From NCBI GenBank assembly GCA_020444275.1, contig JAHLLG010000002.1:248001-312000 (forward strand): a stretch of DNA of 64,000 bases, read 5' to 3'. A program made the position numbers and the translations under genes. Positions 8,378 through 16,616 of the stretch are shown piece after piece. The notes below the pieces were generated by a model, which searched no databases, was not told the DNA's origin, and saw only the letters and a program-made list of their open reading frames with translations. Position 1 is the first letter of the stretch; each line of letters begins with the position of its first letter. This stretch comes from Bacteroidota bacterium (GTDB lineage Bacteria > Bacteroidota > Bacteroidia > Bacteroidales > UBA12077).

Positions 8378-9733
8378 TTAATAAAAGTTAAAAACTAAAG
8401 TAAAAATTGTTTCTCCGGGTTCAGAATTAACTGAAATGTTTCCACCATGCAGTTGTATAATTTGACGTGCCAGACTTAATCCTATACCGGAACCTTTTTC
8501 TTTAGTAGTAAAGAATGGAACAAAAATCTGATTCATGATTTCCTGATCAATTCCTTTTCCGTTATCCTGAAATTTAAGAATGGTTTTATCTTGGATATCT
8601 TTGTAAGCAACTAATTTTATGAAGCCGTTTTTGTGATCAATTGCTTCAATGGAGTTTTTTATCAAATTAATACAAATCTGTTCGATATATTTCTTATCTG
8701 CATAAAGTTCCAGATCAAAAGGTTTTATTTCGATTTCAAGACTGATATTTTTTTCTTTTAGTTGATTTTTCATTAATAGCTCGAGATTATAGAATAATTC
8801 GGCCACTTTAATGGTTTCAAAATCTATTTTTTTTAGCGAAGCTATTTCTTTATAATTCTGTACAAATTGGATTAATCCTTCACTTCGTTTTGTAATTAGA
8901 CTTAATCCCTCTGATGTTTTTGCGATGATATCTTCTGATATCTCTTCTTTTGTAATCGTTTTGTGGTTATTATGGTATAAATCTTTTAATGAATCAGCTA
9001 AAGAACTAATTGGAGCTATGGAGTTATTAATTTCGTGGTTTAATACTCGTATCAGTTTATGCCATGAGAGTAATTCTTTTTCATTGAGCTCCGATTCTAT
9101 ATTTTGAAAAGAGATTAGTTTTAACTGATTCGATTTTTGTTTGAATTCAGTAACTCGTATTGCTAAAGGGATTGTTTTTGAGTTAAAGGTAATGTTTACC
9201 ATTTTTTCATCTCCTGCCGATGCATTTTTAATAAATTGATAAAATGCCGGATGAATATCCTGTAATGAGTTAATAGTAGAAATTTGCTTAATCTGAAGCA
9301 ACTCCATTGCATGCTTATTTGCTACATCAACTTTTCCATTACTGCTGAATGTGATTATTCCGGTTTGAGCACTTTCAATGAGTGTTTTTAAATACGACTC
9401 CTGGATTTCTTTGGATTGCGTAATATTAAAAATCTGGTTTTTAACATGCTCAATATCTTTTCTAAGTGATTCAGTGATATGAGGAAAAGCTTTATCGTGA
9501 AAAGCAAAAGACGCATCGTTCGTTTTTAGTGCAGAGAAAAAGTAGGCAATATCTTTATTAAATTTATTAATGTAATTAATAAGTAATACTACCTGCAATA
9601 GTAGTAGTATTATCAGCGAAATAATAGTAAAAAGCTTTTCTTCTTGAGCTAAAAAAGGTACAATGCTAAAACAGTTTACAAGAATTAAAACAATTCTAAG
9701 TACTATGTTAATATAGAATTTTTTATTGATCAC
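8378..9733 (-). CDS. Membrane sensor histidine kinase, NtrB-like (pair 1)
   Basis: 451 residues. Two transmembrane helices (about 8-30 and 34-57) are separated by only a few residues, so there is almost no periplasmic sensor. A PAS-like region (about 115-215) precedes the phospho-acceptor helix with LNHEINNSIAPI (His233), then a HATPase domain with N-box (INLIKNSIEAI), DNGKGID and [12 protein letters not shown]. It appears to start with a GTG that overlaps the regulator stop in a GTGA, implying coupled translation. It should phosphorylate the regulator encoded immediately upstream. Confidence 0.9.
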   Translation of the reverse strand: MINKKFYINIVLRIVLILVNCFSIVPFLAQEEKLFTIISLIILLLLQVVLLINYINKFNKDIAYFFSALKTNDASFAFHDKAFPHITESLRKDIEHVKNQIFNITQSKEIQESYLKTLIESAQTGIITFSSNGKVDVANKHAMELLQIKQISTINSLQDIHPAFYQFIKNASAGDEKMVNITFNSKTIPLAIRVTEFKQKSNQLKLISFQNIESELNEKELLSWHKLIRVLNHEINNSIAPISSLADSLKDLYHNNHKTITKEEISEDIIAKTSEGLSLITKRSEGLIQFVQNYKEIASLKKIDFETIKVAELFYNLELLMKNQLKEKNISLEIEIKPFDLELYADKKYIEQICINLIKNSIEAIDHKNGFIKLVAYKDIQDKTILKFQDNGKGIDQEIMNQIFVPFFTTKEKGSGIGLSLARQIIQLHGGNISVNSEPGETIFTLVFNFY

Positions 9734-11097
9734 GATTGTAAATTGTATTTTTTTATTTTGTTATGTAATGTTTGCCGGGTTAAGCCCAACTCCTTTGCGG
9801 CATCAATAATTTTACCCGAATTATTTTGCAGAGCGCGCTGAATAGCCATTCTTTCAATTTCTTCAAATTTTAATGGCCAATCGCTGGTTTTTTCTTCCTG
9901 TCTTAACATAAAATCTTCGGGTCTGAGCGTAGTATCATTCGATAATATGACGGCTTTTTCCATGGCATGTCTTAGTTCTCGAATATTTCCCGGCCATGAA
10001 TAATTCAGTAACGATTCTGAGGCCTTATTGCTAATCTTCAGTGTCGGTTTATCATATTTCGTGGTATAAAATTTAAGGTAATATTCGGCTATAGGGATAA
10101 TATCATCTTTGCGTTTTCGCAATGGAGGTAATTCAATTTGTACGGTATTAATCCGGTAAAAAAGATCTTCCCGGAATAAGCCCTCTTGAATGAGTTCATT
10201 AAGATTCTTATTGGTAGCAGTAATTAATCTAATATCAATCGATATTGGTTTATTGCTTCCAACCGGAGTTATTTCCTGCTTTTGAATAGCTGTTAAAAGC
10301 TTAGATTGCAGAGATACCGGAATATTTCCGATCTCATCCAAAAAAAGTGTTCCGCCGTTGGCAATTTCAAATCGACCAGTTCTGTCGTCTTTAGCATCAG
10401 TAAATGAGCCTTTTTTATGCCCAAATAATTCACTTTCAAATAGGGTGTCGGATATGGCTCCCATATCTACTGTAATCATTGGTTTTGTACTACGGGCCGA
10501 GTTTTTGTGAATTTCTCTGGCAATAAGTTCCTTGCCTGTGCCATTTTCACCTAATATTAAGATGTTTGCATCGGTTGAAGCTACTTTTTCAACCATAGAA
10601 AAAACCTGTTGCATTTCTGCAGATGAACCGATTATTTTATCACGCGGTTTGCTAATTTCGCTGCTTAACGATTTGTTGTCTTTCGATAGCTGGTCTATTT
10701 GTAACTGCGATTGCCTGATTTTTAGTGCCGACTTCAGAGTGTAGATTAATTTTTCATTATTCCACGGTTTTATAATAAAGTCGGTTGCACCTTCTTTCAT
10801 TGCCTTTACTGCCAGGTTTACATCTCCATATGCGGTTATCAATACCACGGCAGCTTTTTGATCGATTTTAAGAATTTCGTTCAGCCAGTAAATACCTTCG
10901 TTTCCAGTGTTTATTCCCGCAGAAAAGTTCATGTCGAGCAATACAACATCAAAGTGGTATTTTGTATATTCCGAAAGGATAAGATTAGGGTTCGAAATTG
11001 TTTTTACTATATCAAATTCACCATCCAACAGTATTTTTAACGAACGAAGAATGTTTTTATCATCATCAACAATTAAAATTTTTCCTACCTTTTCCAT
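9730..11097 (-). CDS. NtrC-type sigma-54 response regulator (pair 1)
   Basis: 455 residues. The receiver domain has acidic residues 11-13 and phospho-acceptor Asp55 in LLDMNF. The AAA+ domain has Walker A GENGTGKE (182-189) and a GSFTDA loop at 229-234 in place of the canonical GAFTGA that contacts sigma-54. A Fis-type helix-turn-helix ends the protein (AAKELGLTRQTLHNKI). It is divergent from a permease gene whose promoter region carries a sigma-54-like element, so it probably activates that gene. Confidence 0.93.
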   Translation of the reverse strand: MEKVGKILIVDDDKNILRSLKILLDGEFDIVKTISNPNLILSEYTKYHFDVVLLDMNFSAGINTGNEGIYWLNEILKIDQKAAVVLITAYGDVNLAVKAMKEGATDFIIKPWNNEKLIYTLKSALKIRQSQLQIDQLSKDNKSLSSEISKPRDKIIGSSAEMQQVFSMVEKVASTDANILILGENGTGKELIAREIHKNSARSTKPMITVDMGAISDTLFESELFGHKKGSFTDAKDDRTGRFEIANGGTLFLDEIGNIPVSLQSKLLTAIQKQEITPVGSNKPISIDIRLITATNKNLNELIQEGLFREDLFYRINTVQIELPPLRKRKDDIIPIAEYYLKFYTTKYDKPTLKISNKASESLLNYSWPGNIRELRHAMEKAVILSNDTTLRPEDFMLRQEEKTSDWPLKFEEIERMAIQRALQNNSGKIIDAAKELGLTRQTLHNKIKKYNLQS

Positions 11098-11221
11098 TTA
11101 TTTAACAAATGTTCATTTTCGTAAAAAGATTTTACCTAAATGTAAAATTTTTTTACATAAAAATATAGCAAAAACAATTTTTTTAGACTTAAGTGTTTGA
11201 TATATAGAAATTAAAAATTTT

Positions 11222-11237
11222 TGGTATTAAGTTGGTA
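11222..11237 (+). promoter_or_regulatory. Sigma-54-like promoter upstream of permease 1
   Basis: TGGTATTAAGTTGGTA places GG and GT exactly 10 bp apart, the sigma-54 -24/-12 spacing, with GT instead of GC. A start about 12 bp after the -12 element would give a leader of roughly 26 bases to the ATG at 11274. A second candidate, TGGTATCTGGTTTGG, begins at 11233; I cannot tell which is used. Confidence 0.55.
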
Positions 11238-11273
11238 TCTGGTTTGGAAAGTTAAATTTAAAAAACCAAAATC

Positions 11274-13703
11274 ATGTTTATAAATTTTTTAAAAGTATCC
11301 ATAAGAAATTTGATTCGCCATAAAAGTTATAGTCTGATAAATATTATCGGATTATCAATAGGGATGGCTTGTAGTATTATCATTGCATTGTTTGTTTTTG
11401 ATGAATTAAGCTACGATAAGTACAACGAAAATTACCAACAAATATACCGTTTAGGAATTAATGGTAGCTTTAACGGACAGGAAATGAGAGCTTACAGAAG
11501 TGGTTCTCCTGATGGTCCGGTGATTACATCTGAAGTTCCTGAAATAAAAAACTTTGCACGAGTAATCAGTGCGTCGTATAACGAAGAAGAGATTTTAATA
11601 ACTTATGAAGATAAAAGCTTTCTTCAGGAACGTGCTTACTTTGCAGACAGTACTTACTTCGATATTTTTACCTGTAATTTTATTGAAGGAGATCCCCAAA
11701 AGGCTCTGGCTAATCCAAATTCGCTGGTTTTAACAGAATCGGCAGCAGTGAAAATATTTGGAAATAAAGATGTTATGGGTAAAATGGTTAATATGTTAGA
11801 CGAAGAGTATACCGTAACAGCCATAATTGAAGATTGTCCGAGCAATACACATTTTCATTACTCCATGCTAGCTTCATTAGTTAGTATACCTGCTGCTGAT
11901 TTTACAACCTGGCTTAGTAATGATTATGCAACGACCTATTTTTTAATTGATGAAAATGCTGATATAAACCTGGTTAAGAAAAAAGTGAATGATGTTGCAA
12001 AAAGTTATGCTGAAAGCGAGTTGGAGAGTGGATTTGGCATAAAAATAGAGGAATTCTACAAGTCGGGGAATTACTTTGAATTTTTATTACAACCCATTGA
12101 ACGAATTCATTTGCATTCGCACACAAATTTCGAGATTGAACCAAACTCCAATATAATTTATGTTTATATCTTTTCGATCATTGCTGTTTTTATTCTAATA
12201 ATTGCCTGCGTTAATTTCATGAACTTGTCAACAGCACGATCGGCAACCAGGGCCAAGGAAGTAGGTGTTAGAAAGGTTGTTGGAGCTACTAAACGAAGTT
12301 TATTTAATCAGTTCATTTTAGAGTCTATTGTAATTAGTGTAATATCTCTGTTTATTGCAATGATTATTGTTGAATCGATATTGCCTGTATTTAATAATTT
12401 ATCGGGTAAAGCATTATCAGTAGGTTATTCATCAAATATTGTGGTAATTCCATTGCTACTGTTACTGGCATTATTTGTTGGAGTGTTCTCCGGCTTATAT
12501 TCAGCATCATATTTATCATCCATAAAAATATTATCGGTTTTCAAAGGATCTTTATTATCAGGTAAAAGTCAAAGTTGGTTTAGAAATGTTTTAGTTGTTT
12601 TTCAGTTTACCATTTCTATCGGGCTTTTTATATCAACCTTTATTATATACGATCAGATCAACTTACTTAAAAATAAAGATGTTGGCTTTAATAAGGAAAA
12701 TGTATTGTTAATTGAACGATCGAATGCTTTACGCTCATCAAGCGAATCGTTTAAGCAGGAGTTAATGAAACTGCCTAATGTAAAGAATGTTACTTTTTCC
12801 AATACCATTCCTTCAGGTCATTTTAGTGGGTTTCCATGCTCGGTTGAAGGCGATGATGCTTCCAGAACGTTTGTACCACGAATTCTTCGCACAGATTATG
12901 ATTATGCTGATGCATACGATTTAAAATTGAAGGAAGGACGCTTTTTCTCCAGAGAATTTAGTACGGATAGTTTTGCTTTAATTATTAACGAGGCTGCTGC
13001 AAAAGATTTTGGTTTTCAGGGATCAGCGGTGGGTAAACATATCATAACCAATTATGGTGGTGAAGTAACCAGGTGGCCTATCATAGGTGTTGTGGAGAAT
13101 TTCAATTTTAATTCACTATACCAGGATGTTGGACCGCTTGTTTTATTGAACCCTTCTTACTTAAGTTTAAATTATACCTCAGTTCGATTTACCAATGGAT
13201 TAAACCAGGAAAACATTCAGAGAGTGCAACAAGTTTGGGATAAGTATGTTGCAAATGCGCCATTTAAGTATAGCATTTTAGAAGATGAATTTAACAGTAT
13301 GCATAAAGAAGAATTCAGAACAGGACAGTTATTTGGTATATTTTCGGTATTAACCATATTTATTGCCTGTTTAGGACTTCTGGGGTTAGCATCATTTATT
13401 GCTCAGAATAAAACCAAAGAGATTGGAATCAGAAAGGCATTAGGAGCTTCGGTATTTAAAGTTACTGCATTGCTGCTAAAGCAATTTACATTTTGGGTAG
13501 TAATAGCTAATATTATTGCGTGGCCGGTTGCTTATTTTGCCATGCATAAGTGGCTTCAGAATTTTGCCTATAAAGTAGATATTCAGTGGTGGGTATTTAT
13601 TGTTTCAGCTGCGCTAGGCTTACTTATTGCAGTAGTTACAGTAAGTTATCAGGCAATTACTGCAGCACAAAAGAATCCGGTTGATTCTTTGAGGTACGAG
13701 TAA
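11274..13703 (+). CDS. MacB/FtsX-like ABC permease 1 (two-half, ~800 aa)
   Basis: 809 residues. Membrane helix near 20-43, a large extracytoplasmic MacB-type domain (about 50-285), three helices (near 290-315, 345-372, 392-417), a further helix near 437-462 opening the second half, a second extracytoplasmic domain, and three final helices (near 690-710, 740-760, 775-797). This is two MacB_PCD-FtsX halves in one chain. The C-terminus ends in NPVDSLRYE, shared by its paralogues. No ATPase or membrane-fusion protein is adjacent. It is divergent from regulator pair 1 and converges on kinase 2 with 1 bp between stop codons. Confidence 0.9.
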   Translation: MFINFLKVSIRNLIRHKSYSLINIIGLSIGMACSIIIALFVFDELSYDKYNENYQQIYRLGINGSFNGQEMRAYRSGSPDGPVITSEVPEIKNFARVISASYNEEEILITYEDKSFLQERAYFADSTYFDIFTCNFIEGDPQKALANPNSLVLTESAAVKIFGNKDVMGKMVNMLDEEYTVTAIIEDCPSNTHFHYSMLASLVSIPAADFTTWLSNDYATTYFLIDENADINLVKKKVNDVAKSYAESELESGFGIKIEEFYKSGNYFEFLLQPIERIHLHSHTNFEIEPNSNIIYVYIFSIIAVFILIIACVNFMNLSTARSATRAKEVGVRKVVGATKRSLFNQFILESIVISVISLFIAMIIVESILPVFNNLSGKALSVGYSSNIVVIPLLLLLALFVGVFSGLYSASYLSSIKILSVFKGSLLSGKSQSWFRNVLVVFQFTISIGLFISTFIIYDQINLLKNKDVGFNKENVLLIERSNALRSSSESFKQELMKLPNVKNVTFSNTIPSGHFSGFPCSVEGDDASRTFVPRILRTDYDYADAYDLKLKEGRFFSREFSTDSFALIINEAAAKDFGFQGSAVGKHIITNYGGEVTRWPIIGVVENFNFNSLYQDVGPLVLLNPSYLSLNYTSVRFTNGLNQENIQRVQQVWDKYVANAPFKYSILEDEFNSMHKEEFRTGQLFGIFSVLTIFIACLGLLGLASFIAQNKTKEIGIRKALGASVFKVTALLLKQFTFWVVIANIIAWPVAYFAMHKWLQNFAYKVDIQWWVFIVSAALGLLIAVVTVSYQAITAAQKNPVDSLRYE

Positions 13704-13704
13704 A

Positions 13705-15045
13705 TTAAAACTCTAATATAAAAGTGGTTTTATCTGTAGTAGCTTGAACTGTGATATTTCCACCATGCAAACGCATAATCTGACGAGCAAGGCTTAATCC
13801 AATTCCGGAGCCTTGCTCTTTTGTTGTAAAGAATGGAACAAAAATATTATCTAATATTTCATCGGAGATTCCTTTTCCATTATCCATGATTAAAATTTGA
13901 TGCTTTCCCTCCACAGTTTTTTCATGTGATAATATGATTTTTGTTGCATCCGCTTCCACAGAGTTCTTAATAAGGTTAATAAGTATTTGTTCTATTTGGT
14001 TTTTATCAATTACCATAGAATTATCGGAACGTGAATATGTTTTTAGCTCAATACCTTTACCTTCCAGATCCTTTTTCCAAAATGCTTGAACATGATCTAA
14101 TAGAGAAGAAATATCTGTTTTTTCAAATGTAGGTTCGGGTAGTTTTGAAATAGTTCGAAACTGATCAATAAATTTCTGTATTCCTTTGTTGCGCTCCTGA
14201 ACGATTTTTAATCCTGCGGCAATATCTTCAATGATCTCCTGGCTAAGTGATTCCAGTTCATGCGTTTTATTATTCTCAGGATTTGTAATAATATCATTTA
14301 GCGTGTCAATGGTAGATGAAATTGGACTTATAGAATTCATAATTTCATGACGCAAGATTCTTACCATTTTTTGCCATGCGTCCAATTCCTTCTTATCCAG
14401 CTCGTGATTAATGTCCTGCACCGAAACTAACTTTAATTTTTCCTCTTTTGTTTTAAGTTCAGTTGCCCGAATAACAAGCTGTGTCAGGTTATTATGAACC
14501 TTTACTTTAATCAAGCTTTGCTCCTGAATATTAATGCTCTGTAAGGTATCTTCGAAATCACCATGAAGCATATTTAAATCCGATATATGTGTTGGATTTT
14601 CTATGTGCAACAATGCTTTAAAGGCTTTATTACATAACTTTATTTTGCCGGTACTATCAAATACAAGTAAGCCAACCGTAGCATGTTCTATAATGGTTTT
14701 ATAGTAAAAATCCTGTTGTACGTTCTTCTCTTTAAGCTTGATAATTTGTTGATTTACACGCTGAAGTCGTTTGCTTAATCTGAAATAATCCTGACTCTGT
14801 TCTTTATTACTCAGAAGAATAGAAGATTCATCATACTTAATGGAATCGAAAAATGAAATCAAATCACGATTTACATAGTTTAATCTCCGAATTAGAAGAA
14901 TAATTTGGATTATGATTAGTACAACAATGTTGGCATCAATAACTATATCGTTATATTTATTGTGAGCTATTGGCAAGAGGAAACAACTGGCAACTAGAAG
15001 AACAATCCTAAAAATAATATTGTAATATAGATTTCTAAATATCAT
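13705..15045 (-). CDS. Membrane sensor histidine kinase, NtrB-like (pair 2)
   Basis: About 446 residues from the ATG at 15045 ([10 protein letters not shown]); the longer frame from 15081 is less likely because the chosen start gives the same 11-bp overlap with the regulator gene seen in pairs 3 and 4. Two N-terminal membrane helices, a PAS-like domain, an H-box with [12 protein letters not shown], and a HATPase domain with DNGKGIS and [12 protein letters not shown]. Partner of the regulator encoded immediately upstream. Confidence 0.88.
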   Translation of the reverse strand: MIFRNLYYNIIFRIVLLVASCFLLPIAHNKYNDIVIDANIVVLIIIQIILLIRRLNYVNRDLISFFDSIKYDESSILLSNKEQSQDYFRLSKRLQRVNQQIIKLKEKNVQQDFYYKTIIEHATVGLLVFDSTGKIKLCNKAFKALLHIENPTHISDLNMLHGDFEDTLQSINIQEQSLIKVKVHNNLTQLVIRATELKTKEEKLKLVSVQDINHELDKKELDAWQKMVRILRHEIMNSISPISSTIDTLNDIITNPENNKTHELESLSQEIIEDIAAGLKIVQERNKGIQKFIDQFRTISKLPEPTFEKTDISSLLDHVQAFWKKDLEGKGIELKTYSRSDNSMVIDKNQIEQILINLIKNSVEADATKIILSHEKTVEGKHQILIMDNGKGISDEILDNIFVPFFTTKEQGSGIGLSLARQIMRLHGGNITVQATTDKTTFILEF

Positions 15046-16408
15046 ATTTTTCGATTTTGCGGTAAAGCGTTTGCCGGCCAACTTTAAGCTCTTTGGCTGT
15101 TTCGCTTATATTCCAGTTGTTTCTGCCTAGTGCATTTTTTATGATTATTTTTTCGCCTTCTTCTAATGAAAGAATCTTATCTAATTTAGCGTTTGCTGTT
15201 TCAGGTTTTTCAAAAAAGAAGTCATCTGATGCAAGTGTATTTCCATTACATAATATCACCCCTTTTTCAATAGTATGTTTCAACTCACGTATATTACCTG
15301 GCCAGGAATAATTAATGATTTGTTCCATTGCTTTATTGTTTATTCTTAAGCCAGGTTTATTATAATGTGAACTGTACATCTGCAAGAAGTGGTTGGTTAA
15401 ACTTATGATATCTTCTTTTCGCTCACGTAATGGAGGTAAAATAATTTGTACAGTATTTATTCTATAAAGCAAGTCTTCTCTGAATAGATTATCTTCTATG
15501 ACTTGTTTAATATCTTTATTTGTTGCCGATATCAGTCGAATATCAATTGGTGTAGATGTATTTGAGCCTATCTTAGTAATTTGTCGGTTTTGTAAAGCAG
15601 TTAACAACTTGGCTTGCATGGTAAATGAAAGATTTCCGATTTCATCCAAGAACAATGTTCCACCAGACGCTGCTTCAAATTTCCCTGTTCTTTCTTCTTT
15701 TGCATCGGTAAATGAGCCTTTACAATGCCCGAAAAGTTCACTTTCGAAAAGATTCTCACTCAATGCAGCCATATCTACGCTCATGAAAACCTCATTTTTT
15801 CGTTCTGATAACTGATGAATTCTCCGTGCAATAAGTTCTTTCCCGGTACCATTTTCTCCTAATATCAAAACATTAGCATCTGTTTGCGAAACTTTTTCTA
15901 CCATGGCAAACACTTTCTTCATACTTTCAGATTCACCACCAATAAAATGAATATCAGCATTAAGGTTTGTGTTTATAGCCGCTTGCTTTTCTTCTAACTT
16001 TTTAACTTTTAATTTTGATTGACGCATTCCAAATGCAGCCTGCAATGTAGCAAGCAGTTTCTCGTTGTTCCAGGGTTTTTCAACAAAATCAAAACCACCT
16101 TGTTTTATAGCTTTAACAGCAAGTTCTGTATCGCCATACGCGGTAATGAGGATTACAATAGTTTCGGGTGATTTCTTTTTGATCTCGGTTAACCAAAACA
16201 AACCCTCGTTACCGGAATTTATGCCGGCAGTAAAATTCATGTCCAATAAAACAATATCAATATCATGCTTATCTAAAGTCTGGTAAATATGATTTGGATT
16301 GCTTAAAGTAAGAACTTCGCGGAATTTATATTTAAGAAATAACTTTAAAGAATTTAAAATACTCTGATTGTCATCAATTACAAGTACTGTTCCGTCAGTT
16401 TTGTTCAT
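15035..16408 (-). CDS. NtrC-type sigma-54 response regulator (pair 2)
   Basis: About 457 residues from the ATG at 16408 (MNKTDGTVLVIDD); the longer frame begins at a GTG and adds 25 residues with no counterpart in the paralogues. Receiver Asp56 in LLDMNF, an AAA+ domain with GENGTGKE and a GSFTDA loop (GAFTGA position), and a C-terminal Fis-type helix-turn-helix (AKELKVGRQTLYRKI). Divergent from permease 2, whose upstream region carries the best sigma-54-like element in the window. Confidence 0.92.
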   Translation of the reverse strand: MNKTDGTVLVIDDNQSILNSLKLFLKYKFREVLTLSNPNHIYQTLDKHDIDIVLLDMNFTAGINSGNEGLFWLTEIKKKSPETIVILITAYGDTELAVKAIKQGGFDFVEKPWNNEKLLATLQAAFGMRQSKLKVKKLEEKQAAINTNLNADIHFIGGESESMKKVFAMVEKVSQTDANVLILGENGTGKELIARRIHQLSERKNEVFMSVDMAALSENLFESELFGHCKGSFTDAKEERTGKFEAASGGTLFLDEIGNLSFTMQAKLLTALQNRQITKIGSNTSTPIDIRLISATNKDIKQVIEDNLFREDLLYRINTVQIILPPLRERKEDIISLTNHFLQMYSSHYNKPGLRINNKAMEQIINYSWPGNIRELKHTIEKGVILCNGNTLASDDFFFEKPETANAKLDKILSLEEGEKIIIKNALGRNNWNISETAKELKVGRQTLYRKIEKYDI

Positions 16409-16468
16409 TGCTATCCATTTTGAATAATCAAATTTATAACTAAATTTAGTTACGACAAAACCAATTGT

Positions 16469-16504
16469 ATGATTTTGGAACACGTAATGGATGATTTTGA
16501 AACA
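16469..16504. promoter_or_regulatory. Tandem half-sites, possible NtrC-type enhancer (permease 2)
   Basis: Near-identical 14-mers ATGATTTTGGAACA (16469-16482) and ATGATTTTGAAACA (16491-16504) repeat with a period of 22 bp. Their GAACA/AAACA cores start 93 and 71 bp upstream of the -24 GG at 16571, a typical enhancer distance. The same core and spacing recur upstream of permeases 4, 5 and 6. Confidence 0.5.
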
Positions 16505-16569
16505 ATGTAGCCATATAGCGTGTTGTGTTTATTTTTGTATGTGTCATATAATAAGTTAATTATGTTTTT

Positions 16570-16585
16570 TGGTATAGCATTGGCA
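16570..16585 (+). promoter_or_regulatory. Sigma-54-like promoter upstream of permease 2
   Basis: TGGTATAGCATTGGCA has GG at 16571-16572 and GC at 16583-16584, ten bases apart, matching the sigma-54 consensus at its invariant positions. The predicted start near 16596 gives a 21-base leader to the ATG at 16617. The neighbouring divergent gene encodes an NtrC-type activator. Confidence 0.7.
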
Positions 16586-16616
16586 ATTGAACAGGAAACG
16601 TAAAAACAGAAAAGCT

